Shown here in pieces: positions 1-6,812 of a stretch of 64,000 bases of DNA. The position numbers were made by a program, and so were the translations under genes. The notes beneath the pieces are model-generated. The model did not search any database. It was not told the DNA's origin and worked only from the letters and a program-made list of their open reading frames with translations. Numbering within the stretch: position 1 is the first letter of the stretch; each line of letters starts with the position of its first letter. The stretch comes from DASSNR01 sp036278935 (lineage in GTDB: Bacteria; Gemmatimonadota; Gemmatimonadetes; Gemmatimonadales; Gemmatimonadaceae). The stretch lies in the NCBI GenBank assembly GCA_036278935.1, contig DASUKA010000146.1, positions 35,401 to 99,400 on the forward strand, written 5' to 3'.

Positions 1-268
1 GGCGAGTGGTGGTACCGCTGTTGCCGCAGTCCAGGTCGGCTTCCGATGCGCGCAGCGACCCAAGGCCACGTCCGACGATCGTCATATCGGGCGCCAGCGC
101 CGGCACGTCGACCCCGAGCGCGCGCAGCGCACCGGCGGTGGAATGCACGTCGGCAGATGGAAGAATATTCCGGATGCGCGATGGGCCATCCGCCAGCGCG
201 GCGAGGAGGAGCGCCCGGTGCGAGATCGACTTGTCGCCCGGCACCTGCACCGTTCCCGCCACTCTCAT
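1..268 (-). CDS. aroA: 3-phosphoshikimate 1-carboxyvinyltransferase, N-terminal part (runs off left edge)
   Basis: EPSP synthase joins PEP to shikimate-3-phosphate in the chorismate pathway. Only the first 89 residues are in the window. They begin MRVAGTVQVPGDKSISHRA, the conserved substrate-binding N-terminus with Lys and Ser of the GDKSISHR motif. The visible part ends at the CGNSGTTTR motif that lines the active site. The ATG overlaps the tyrA stop as ATGA, so the two aromatic amino acid genes are translationally coupled. The gene is cut by the window edge, not broken. Confidence 0.93.
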   Translation of the reverse strand, partial: MRVAGTVQVPGDKSISHRALLLAALADGPSRIRNILPSADVHSTAGALRALGVDVPALAPDMTIVGRGLGSLRASEADLDCGNSGTTTR

Positions 269-1095
269 TGCCCTCGCTCCATCTCCTGGCGCCATGCGCG
301 AGCGGACGACCAGAATGCCGCGAGCGCAGCAGTATCGGGGTGCTCCACCACCTGACGCAACTCCTGGAGCCGCGCCTCCAGCACGCGCAGCGCCGCGGCA
401 AGATCACCCGGTGCCGCTGCCAGGAGAGGGCGCCATTGCTCGAACGGGCTGGCGGCGAGGCGGGTGGTGTCTCGCCCGCCCGGTCCCACGTCGCGCGGAT
501 CGACACCGCAGCCGGCGAGCGTCGCCGCGAGCGCCGTGGCCGCAAGCTGCGGGAGGTGGCTCACCCAGGTCATCAGGTGGTCGTGCTCGTCGGCGGACCG
601 ATAGACCATCTCCGTCGCGCCCACTGCGCGCCATAGCCACTCGGCATGCTCGCGCGCGGATGCGTCGGCGCGTGCTTCCATGCTCACCGTCGCACCCGCA
701 AAGAGGTCAGGACGCGATGCTGAAAAGCCCGAGTTGTGCGAGCCGGCCAGCGGGTGCGTGCCGAGCAGCCGGGCGTAGTGCGCGTCGTGCAGGTGGAGGG
801 CCTGCTGCCGCTGCACACCGCCCGCATGGAGCGCAACGGCATCGCGCTCCAGCAGACCCAGCAGCGGCGGGACCGTGGTGGCCAGCCGGTCCACGGGGAT
901 GGCGAACACCACGGTGGCTGCGCCGGCAACGGCGGCGGCGGCGGCGGCCGCCACTCCGACGCCGGCCGCTCCCGCCAGCGCGCGGTCGTCCGCGGAGGTA
1001 CTCCATCCTCGCACCGGAATGCCCTGCTCGGCGAGGGCCCTGGCGAGCGAGCCGCCAATGAGTCCGAGCCCGATCACCGCTACCGGTCCGTGCAT
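265..1095 (-). CDS. tyrA: prephenate dehydrogenase
   Basis: The 276-residue protein oxidises prephenate to 4-hydroxyphenylpyruvate in tyrosine synthesis. The N-terminus MHGPVAVIGLGLIGGSLARA is a Rossmann dinucleotide fold (GLGLIGGS). A HPLAGSHNSG segment near the middle corresponds to the conserved HPMAG motif with the catalytic-region histidine. The reading frame stays open far upstream, but this ATG sits directly before the nucleotide fold, as in the family. No ACT or chorismate mutase domain is present. The usual SVK motif before the HP motif is replaced by GGVQRQ, an unusual local sequence. It is coupled to aroA. Confidence 0.88.
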   Translation of the reverse strand: MHGPVAVIGLGLIGGSLARALAEQGIPVRGWSTSADDRALAGAAGVGVAAAAAAAVAGAATVVFAIPVDRLATTVPPLLGLLERDAVALHAGGVQRQQALHLHDAHYARLLGTHPLAGSHNSGFSASRPDLFAGATVSMEARADASAREHAEWLWRAVGATEMVYRSADEHDHLMTWVSHLPQLAATALAATLAGCGVDPRDVGPGGRDTTRLAASPFEQWRPLLAAAPGDLAAALRVLEARLQELRQVVEHPDTAALAAFWSSARAWRQEMERGQ

Positions 1096-1285
1096 CACAA
1101 CGCGACGTCCGTGAGCGCGTGCGTTGCGCCGGCAGCGCGCCACGTTCCATGAGTCATGGGCACGGAAGCTAGCGGCCGTTGCCGCTCGCTGCCAACCGCA
1201 GCACGCGGTTGCGTCCCGATAATCGAGCAGGCGCCTGCGGCGAATGGCTGAGGGTGCGGGCGTCGGGCCGCGAGCCGATATCCGG

Positions 1286-1320
1286 CGTCCGGCGAGGCGC
1301 GAATCGCGCCTCGCCGGACG
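1286..1320. repeat. perfect 17+1+17 inverted repeat (hairpin)
   Basis: The arm CGTCCGGCGAGGCGCGA (1286-1302) is repeated as its exact reverse complement at 1304-1320, with a single base between. As a hairpin it would form about 14 bp with a 7-nt loop. It ends exactly where a TTGACA hexamer begins. It has no T-run on either side. It could be a factor-independent barrier between the tyrA upstream region and the next unit, or an operator for the adjacent promoter. Confidence 0.8.
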
Positions 1321-1349
1321 TTGACATGGGCGCGTTTTTCCGCTAGGTT
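1321..1349 (+). promoter_or_regulatory. candidate sigma-70 promoter
   Basis: TTGACA at 1321-1326 matches the -35 consensus fully. After a 17-nt spacer comes TAGGTT at 1344-1349, a weaker -10 (3 of 6). It faces the plus-strand genes that begin after 1568 and would give a 5' leader of about 200 nt. The rest of 1096-1567, which has no gene, shows no convincing reading frame or other RNA structure. Confidence 0.45.
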
Positions 1350-1567
1350 GAATGACCGAATACATACCGAAAACTAGCTTTCGACACAGAGTGATATGGC
1401 CTGTCGTAACTATTTGGCCAGCAAGGCGTTGCAAATGTTGTCTCCAGCGGCAGACACGCCGGCGCAGAACCGCACCAGACCTCCGCTCGCGACGGCCGCC
1501 TGGGGATGTATCCAATCGAGCACAGCTCTGCGCCTGATCGGCCGCCACGATCCTGCCACGCCGGGCG

Positions 1568-2203
1568 ATGGGGCGCGGCATGGCCGGTAAGGCGCCCAGG
1601 AAGGGCGGAGCCAGGCACGGAGGGACGACCCCGAGGGAATCGTCAGGCACGGTGCGGCGCGCGGCACCGGACCGTGGCACGTCACGGCCGAAGAAGGCCG
1701 CTCCGCGCAAAGCGCCCACCACCCATGGGAAGGAGGTGACGAGCACAGCATCCAGAAGGGCGACGCGGGATCACACGACCGGGACGGCGAAGACGATGAA
1801 GTCCAAGCGCACAGCGGCCGCGCGCGCGCGGACACGAGTCGACGGCACCGCCGCATCAGGATCCGGCGCGTCGCGTGCGCGTTCGAGCGCCCGCGCCGCA
1901 AGCGAGCGCAGCAAGGGGAAACGCACGGCCGTTGCACGGCCGCGCCCCAGTTCGGTCCGGCGTGTGCGGGGCCATACCACCCCGACACGTCTCATGCAGA
2001 TCCGTGAGCTCGATCCGCACGCAGCATGCGGTGACGGCACCACGGTGCTGCAGCTCTTCCGGGTGGATGACGTGCCGGCTGGATCGGGCACGACGCACCT
2101 GGTGTTCTTCGATCGACATGGATGGTACTGCGAGCACGGCCGGGACTGTCCGGCAGTCGCTGCAGTTCGCAAGCACAACAAGCACAGGACTTCGACTCGA
2201 TAA
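1568..2203 (+). CDS. hypothetical protein with basic N-terminal tail and Cys/His C-terminal domain
   Basis: I do not recognise a named family. Residues 1-140 are low-complexity and rich in Lys, Arg, Ala, Ser and Thr, like the tails of histone H1-like or nucleoid proteins. Residues about 143-208 look like a folded domain. It contains WYCEHGRDCPAVAAVRKHNKH, with Cys188, His190, Cys194 and His203 spaced as possible zinc ligands (loosely SWIM-like). It ends 11 nt before the Rad52-like gene, so the two are probably co-transcribed. The start is uncertain: a near-perfect Shine-Dalgarno lies at 1730-1738, and GTG 1736 or ATG 1796 are later in-frame options. DNA binding is inference from composition. 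Confidence 0.55.
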   Translation: MGRGMAGKAPRKGGARHGGTTPRESSGTVRRAAPDRGTSRPKKAAPRKAPTTHGKEVTSTASRRATRDHTTGTAKTMKSKRTAAARARTRVDGTAASGSGASRARSSARAASERSKGKRTAVARPRPSSVRRVRGHTTPTRLMQIRELDPHAACGDGTTVLQLFRVDDVPAGSGTTHLVFFDRHGWYCEHGRDCPAVAAVRKHNKHRTSTR

Positions 2204-2214
2204 GGTTGGATTGG

Positions 2215-3030
2215 ATGATGATTGCGAGACATGAAGCGCAGAGCGAGCAGACGGACGTGTGGGCCCGGTTGGCGGCTCCCCTTCCCGCGGGCACCACGGC
2301 ATGGCGGCAGGATGGTCGCGCCGTCGCCCGCGACGGCAAGTACTTCGCGCGGTACGTTGCGTATACTGACGCCGGCACGGTGCGCGAGCGGCTCGACCAG
2401 GTGGTGCCCGGCGAGTGGAATCTGACGCTCGAGCTGTTGCCGTCACTGAATCCCGAGAGCGATTCGTTCTCGAGCGACGGCGCATGCGCGTTCAAGGCGC
2501 GTCTGCAGATTCTGGGCGTCGTCCGTGAGGACATCGGCACCGGCAAGGACTACAAGCAGGCGTCCACGGATGCGTTCAAGCGCGCGGGCGTACGCTTTGG
2601 CATCGGTCACGAGCTGTACCAGCTCGGCGCGAACTGGGTCCAGATGGATGGTGATGGCAAGTACGCCAAGCCCATCGAGGATCCTCAGGCGGCCTACGAC
2701 CGCCGGCACGCGCGTGCGGACGACGCTGGCACGCAGGCGGCGGGTAATGCCGACAGCCCCGCATTGACGCTCCGGCGCGCGAAGCGCAAGGCGGCCGCAA
2801 GTACGAGTGATGTGCCGCCCTGCCCCAAGTGCGGAGGCAAGATGTGGGATAACCGGATCGGGAAGCGCAATCCGCGCGCGCCGGACTTCAAGTGCCGCGA
2901 CCGGTCATGCGATGGCGTCATCTGGCCGCCACGCGAGGCGCCGGCGGCGCAGGCGGCCGCGCAGGCCGCATCCGAAGCGGAAGATGCTGACGCTCCGCAG
3001 GCGGTCGAGAGCGAGGAGATCCCCTTCTAG
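2215..3030 (+). CDS. Rad52/22-like single-strand annealing protein with zinc ribbon
   Basis: This 271-residue protein matches the prokaryotic Rad52-like recombinase family. The core spans about residues 15-140 and includes RERLDQVVPGEWNL and a GKDYKQASTDAFKRAGVRFG block typical of Rad52-type annealases. A linker is followed by a zinc ribbon with Cys203, Cys206, Cys227 and Cys232. The last residues are acidic and end SEEIPF, which resembles the C-terminal tip of bacterial SSB. ATG 2215 (or 2218) follows a TAAGG-type ribosome site. It probably anneals complementary ssDNA in repair. No neighbouring phage genes are visible, so prophage origin is not supported. Confidence 0.78.
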   Translation: MMIARHEAQSEQTDVWARLAAPLPAGTTAWRQDGRAVARDGKYFARYVAYTDAGTVRERLDQVVPGEWNLTLELLPSLNPESDSFSSDGACAFKARLQILGVVREDIGTGKDYKQASTDAFKRAGVRFGIGHELYQLGANWVQMDGDGKYAKPIEDPQAAYDRRHARADDAGTQAAGNADSPALTLRRAKRKAAASTSDVPPCPKCGGKMWDNRIGKRNPRAPDFKCRDRSCDGVIWPPREAPAAQAAAQAASEAEDADAPQAVESEEIPF

Positions 3031-3053
3031 TCACCCGTTGCTCCAGATTGTCA

Positions 3054-3100
3054 GCGCCACGAGCTGGAGCGAGCTGTATGCTCGCTCCAGCTCGTGGCGC
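3054..3100. terminator. 21-bp perfect hairpin after the Rad52-like gene
   Basis: The arm at 3054-3074, beginning GCGCCACGAGCTGG, is exactly reverse-complemented at 3080-3100 around the 5-nt loop TGTAT. It starts 23 nt after the Rad52-like stop. It has no downstream T-run, so if it ends transcription it is not a canonical intrinsic terminator. It may equally protect the 3' end of the mRNA. Confidence 0.7.
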
Positions 3101-3246
3101 ACTTGCGGCAAGCGCCGGCGCAGAATAGTCTCGGGATGGTGGGATGCGGGTTCGACGCCGGCGCGCGGGTTCCTCTCGCACAGTGTCGCCATCAGGCTCC
3201 GCCGCCGTCTCCACATCACGTTCCATCCTCCCGGGAGGGCACCTCG

Positions 3247-3582
3247 ATGGACAGCTACGTGCCGGCGAGACCGACGAAGTATTGTCAGACATGCGCCAGC
3301 GTGATTGACGTCATGGCCGTCGTGTGCCCGCAGTGCGGAGTACTTCAGCCCCTGCCGCCAGCACTCGCCGAATCGGACAAGCGCATCCTGCCGGCCTTTC
3401 TGCTCTGCCTCTTTCTGGGACCGTTCGGCGTGCACCGCTTCTACGCGGGGAAAATCGGCACCGGCATCCTGGAGCTCATCACGTTCGGCGGCCTCGGCAT
3501 CTGGTGGTTGATCGATCTCATCATGATCATCGCCGGCGTGTTTCGCGACAGTGACGGCAAGAAGATCACGGAGTGGGATTAG
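3247..3582 (+). CDS. TM2 domain protein with N-terminal zinc ribbon
   Basis: This is a 111-residue membrane protein. Residues 14-36 hold a zinc ribbon (CQTCASVIDVMAVVCPQCG). The TM2 domain follows: a first membrane helix in PAFLLCLFLGPFGVHRFYAG with the family GxxGxHRFY motif, then a second helix around FGGLGIWWLIDLIMI ending near the characteristic Asp. ATG 3247 was chosen because it directly precedes the zinc ribbon and follows a GGGAGGG ribosome site. Function in bacteria is unknown. The gene runs convergently with the DUF2156 gene. Confidence 0.85.
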   Translation: MDSYVPARPTKYCQTCASVIDVMAVVCPQCGVLQPLPPALAESDKRILPAFLLCLFLGPFGVHRFYAGKIGTGILELITFGGLGIWWLIDLIMIIAGVFRDSDGKKITEWD

Positions 3583-3612
3583 AGCCGCCCTCCCGCGGTG
3601 CCGCACGTGCCG

Positions 3613-4764
3613 TTACCCGCGCACGCGTTCCGCCACCCATTTCCCCTCCTGCCGTACCGCCTTCCACAGCGCGCGCACGAACATGCTCGGCGGCGAGCGA
3701 TCGCTGAACGCCGCGGCGATGGCATACAGGGCCCGCCAGGAGAACTCCGGCTCGCTGTAAATCGCGAGAATCTCCTCCCACTCCGGCGGCTGAAACTTGG
3801 CCTTGAACCGGTCCAGCCCCTCGAAGTTGTAGAAGCGGCGGCCGTGCAGCCGCACCCATCCCAGCAACACCTTGAGCCAGAGCGGTCCGGGCACGGGGCG
3901 AGCGTGTCTGGAGAGGGGCGCCAGGCCGAGCGTCACGTATCGCGCCCCCTGCGCGGCAAGCGTGCGCATGGCCGCGTCGATGAGCAACTCCGCGGTGCCG
4001 TTCGGTGCCTGGTGCCCACGCACGAACTGCTCGATCAGCCATCCGGTGCGCGCCGGCACGGGGGACGCCACCAGAAATCCGACCGGCGTTCCATCCCGCA
4101 CCGCCACGAGCACGCGCCGGTCGAGGAGGAAGGAGAGCGTCTCGGGCTCCACCAGAAAGTGCAGTGGCGGCAGCGGGCGGGACTCCAACCACTCGCTCAG
4201 ACAGCGTTGCAGCTGGGGATTTCGCGTCGCGCGCGCTGACGGCCATTCCTCCACCTCCACGCCCTTGTTGCGCGCCCGATGAAGCTGCGCGCGCACGGAG
4301 GCCCGCGTGGCAATGATCTCCGGCCACAGGCGGGGATCCCAACTGGGCTGCGCGCCCAGGGCGATCATGCTGTGCGAGTACCGGCCGCGATAGACGTCCT
4401 CCAGCCGCTCCCCCGCCCCGAAATAGCAGACATGCTCCCCCGCGGCACTGGCGGCTGTCTCGAACTCCGCTGCCACCTCTCGCAGCGCATGCTGCTCACA
4501 GACCGGCGCCCCCGCCACCACGCGCACACGATTTCTGGTCACGAAGCCGACCACGGCGTCACCATTCGCGGAAAACCAGTGACCGATGCCGGGGTTGAGA
4601 ATCTGGTAGGCAGTGGCATTCCATCCATACCGCAGCACGAGCGAGCGCGCGCGGAAGAGCGTGGCCGGGCTGGGGCTGGCCACGGCGGAAAGCCGCCGCG
4701 TGGAGTCGGGCTCGAGCGCATGCATGCGTCCGGCCGGATCCGGATCGGAGCCATAAGGGTCCAT
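3613..4764 (-). CDS. DUF2156 protein, lysylphosphatidylglycerol synthase-like catalytic domain
   Basis: The 383-residue protein resembles the soluble C-terminal acyltransferase (double GNAT) domain of MprF. The best marker is FYNFEGLDRFKAKFQPPEW near residues 325-343, equivalent to the FxGLxxFKxKFxPxW motif of that family. There is no membrane flippase part, so this is a stand-alone catalytic domain. Such proteins transfer aminoacyl groups from tRNA to lipids or act on unknown acceptors. The substrate here cannot be told. It lies downstream of the cytochrome c gene on the same strand with a 64-nt gap. Confidence 0.8.
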   Translation of the reverse strand: MDPYGSDPDPAGRMHALEPDSTRRLSAVASPSPATLFRARSLVLRYGWNATAYQILNPGIGHWFSANGDAVVGFVTRNRVRVVAGAPVCEQHALREVAAEFETAASAAGEHVCYFGAGERLEDVYRGRYSHSMIALGAQPSWDPRLWPEIIATRASVRAQLHRARNKGVEVEEWPSARATRNPQLQRCLSEWLESRPLPPLHFLVEPETLSFLLDRRVLVAVRDGTPVGFLVASPVPARTGWLIEQFVRGHQAPNGTAELLIDAAMRTLAAQGARYVTLGLAPLSRHARPVPGPLWLKVLLGWVRLHGRRFYNFEGLDRFKAKFQPPEWEEILAIYSEPEFSWRALYAIAAAFSDRSPPSMFVRALWKAVRQEGKWVAERVRG

Positions 4765-4828
4765 CGCACGGAAGATCTCCCCGCACCAAGCGCCGGGAAA
4801 GGGTGGTCGCGGCCGCTATGCCGTCCAC

Positions 4829-5203
4829 TCAGTGCAGGGTGTACAGATACGCGGCAGCGTCGCGCGCCTCCTGCGCGGTGAGATCCATATTGGGCATGTC
4901 GGTCTTCGGCTTGATCGACTGTGGGTTCATGAGCCACTGGACGAGGTGGCTCGGCGTGTTGGGGACCATGCCGCCGATGAAGCCACGCTTGCCAAAATCG
5001 ATGAGGGGTGGGGCGACTTTTCCGTGCGCATACTTGACACCGGGGATGGTGTGGCACGCCACGCAGCCATGCGTCTGGAGCACGATCTGGCCGCGGGCGG
5101 CCACGCCGCCGGGGACTCGCTGCGTGGGCGTGGCAGAACTCCGCGCACACGCCGTGACCAACACGGCGGCCAGCATCACGACAACCAAGCACCGGTCTTG
5201 CAT
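4829..5203 (-). CDS. cytochrome c lipoprotein
   Basis: The 124-residue protein starts MQDRCLVVVMLAAVLVTAC, a lipoprotein signal with lipobox VTAC, so the mature protein is probably anchored to a membrane by Cys19. A single haem-binding CVACH motif follows at about residues 45-49. A later Met (in PKTDMPNMDL) is the likely sixth iron ligand. The size and layout fit a class I monohaem cytochrome that shuttles electrons in the periplasm. The longer upstream open frame carries no signal, so the ATG at 5203 is preferred. Confidence 0.85.
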   Translation of the reverse strand: MQDRCLVVVMLAAVLVTACARSSATPTQRVPGGVAARGQIVLQTHGCVACHTIPGVKYAHGKVAPPLIDFGKRGFIGGMVPNTPSHLVQWLMNPQSIKPKTDMPNMDLTAQEARDAAAYLYTLH

Positions 5204-5351
5204 CGCGCCCTCCGATCGCTGCACGCCCGGCGCGACGAGATGAACGACCGACCGCCGGACGGCTCTGAGACGGCACCCGTCCAGCGGGGACGTCTGATGA
5301 ACGCCGGCGCCGCGGATGTCCTGTGCGCAGGGTGTCAACAATCGTGCCCAC

Positions 5352-5369
5352 CCCCGCGTATGCGCGGGG
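5352..5369. repeat. short GC hairpin in the divergent spacer
   Basis: CCCCGCG and CGCGGGG flank the loop TATG. It lies in the 274-nt region between the divergent cytochrome gene and the outer-membrane protein gene. No clear promoter pair could be assigned to either gene in this spacer. Confidence 0.4.
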
Positions 5370-5477
5370 AGGGTGATGGCATGCCCGCCGGCCAGCGGCT
5401 GGTGCGCGTACGCCGCGTGGCTGATTCGTGGCGGATGACTATCTGACGGGGCCTTTGCATTGCGGCCAGGAGGCGGT

Positions 5478-6812
5478 ATGTGGCGCGTGCTCTCAGTTCT
5501 TCCGGTGCTCTGGCTCGTGGCTGCCCCCCTTCATGCGCAGGGACTGCGCGAGAAGCTCTCCGGGCTCTTCATCTTCGGGCCGGGGGAAGATCCGCTCTTT
5601 CTCGCCGGGAGCGGCGATCCGAACAATCCCTCATCGCTCCGCGTCCACGGGAGCCACTTCATCCCCGCCGCCGTGAGCAGCAACGGCACCATGATCGCCT
5701 TTCTCACCGATGCCATTGGCGCGAACGTCGCGCAGATCCCGGTGAGTGCGACCAGCAGCGGCGAGACCTTTCGGTTCCAGGGCGGGGTGCCGGTGCGCAC
5801 CTCGCGCTCGCCCGGTCCGGTGTTCGGGGAACGCGCGCAGACACTCGGACGCGGGCGCATTCTGGTGGGCGCGAACCGGACGGGGATCGATTTCCGGACG
5901 CTGCGCGGCGTGGACCTGCACAACATCGAGCTGACCTTCACGCATGAGAACGTCGACTTCCCCGGCTGCGACAGCGTGGCGCATGGGGACTGCTCTCTCA
6001 TGGGCATTCCGTCGGTCGAGAACGACATCATGCCGTTCCACCTCTCCCTCGACGTCAACCTCGCGGTCACGTCGTTCTTCGTGACCTACGGCCTGTTCGA
6101 TCACGTCGACATCGGCGTGGTCCTCCCGATCGTGGCGACGTCACTGAGAGGAGAGAGCATCGCGCAGATCATCCCCTTCGGCGGCCCCACTGCGGCGCAC
6201 TTCTTCGGCGGCACGCCCGAGCATCCGGTGCTGTCGGCCTCCCGCTTCGAGGAGGGATCAGCGACCGGGTTGGGCGATGTGGCGGTGCGGGTGAAGGTGA
6301 GTGCACGCGAGAGCGGGCCCGTGGCAGTCGCCGTGCTCGGGGACGTGCGATTCCCGACGGGGAGCACCGACGACCTGCTCGGCTCCGGCATATTCCAGGC
6401 GCGCGGACTCGGCATCTTCTCGGCGCAGTTCGGCGCGTTTTCCCCGCACGTAAATTTCGGCTACCTGGTGCGCGGTGGCAGCGTGCAGAACGATGCCGTC
6501 CTGGCCACCGTGGGATTCGATCATCTCATGGCACCCTGGGCCACGCTCGCGGCAGACGTGATCTCGGAGCTGCAGGTGGGCTCGAACAAGCTCCGCCTGC
6601 CCGGGCAGGTGATCATCCAGGCGCCCTTTCAGCGGACCGTCGATCCGACGACCATTCCCGATACGCGCGACGACATTGTGAACGGCTCGCTCGGAATGAA
6701 GTTCACCGCCACATCCGGGCTCACGCTCGTCGCCAATGCCGCATGGCCACTCAATCGGGGCGGCCTGCGCCCGGACATCATGTGGACGCTCGGGCTGGAG
6801 TACAACTTCTAG
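5478..6812 (+). CDS. outer-membrane beta-barrel protein, transporter-like
   Basis: The 444-residue protein has a signal peptide (MWRVLSVLPVLWLVAAPLHA, cleavage after AHA/AQ). The rest alternates short polar turns with amphipathic strands, and it ends in LGLEYNF with a terminal aromatic residue, the hallmark of outer-membrane barrels. ATG 5478 is preferred over an ATG 18 nt upstream because AGGAGG lies 4 nt before it. It resembles proteins annotated as transporters of the phenol-degradation MetA type, but the substrate is unknown. It is distantly similar in layout to the protein at 14911. Its stop directly abuts the kinase stop on the other strand. Confidence 0.75.
   Translation: MWRVLSVLPVLWLVAAPLHAQGLREKLSGLFIFGPGEDPLFLAGSGDPNNPSSLRVHGSHFIPAAVSSNGTMIAFLTDAIGANVAQIPVSATSSGETFRFQGGVPVRTSRSPGPVFGERAQTLGRGRILVGANRTGIDFRTLRGVDLHNIELTFTHENVDFPGCDSVAHGDCSLMGIPSVENDIMPFHLSLDVNLAVTSFFVTYGLFDHVDIGVVLPIVATSLRGESIAQIIPFGGPTAAHFFGGTPEHPVLSASRFEEGSATGLGDVAVRVKVSARESGPVAVAVLGDVRFPTGSTDDLLGSGIFQARGLGIFSAQFGAFSPHVNFGYLVRGGSVQNDAVLATVGFDHLMAPWATLAADVISELQVGSNKLRLPGQVIIQAPFQRTVDPTTIPDTRDDIVNGSLGMKFTATSGLTLVANAAWPLNRGGLRPDIMWTLGLEYNF

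Noticed and set aside
2215..3582. Prophage remnant around the Rad52-like gene
   Set aside because: No integrase, terminase, att-like repeats or other phage genes; flanks are core genes.
3031..3606. 191-codon minus-strand frame over the hairpin and TM2 gene
   Set aside because: It crosses the 21-bp hairpin and overlaps the well-supported TM2/zinc-ribbon gene on the plus strand.
5333..5338. TTGACA on the minus strand upstream of the cytochrome c gene
   Set aside because: No -10-like hexamer at 15-19 nt; the following sequence is GC-rich.
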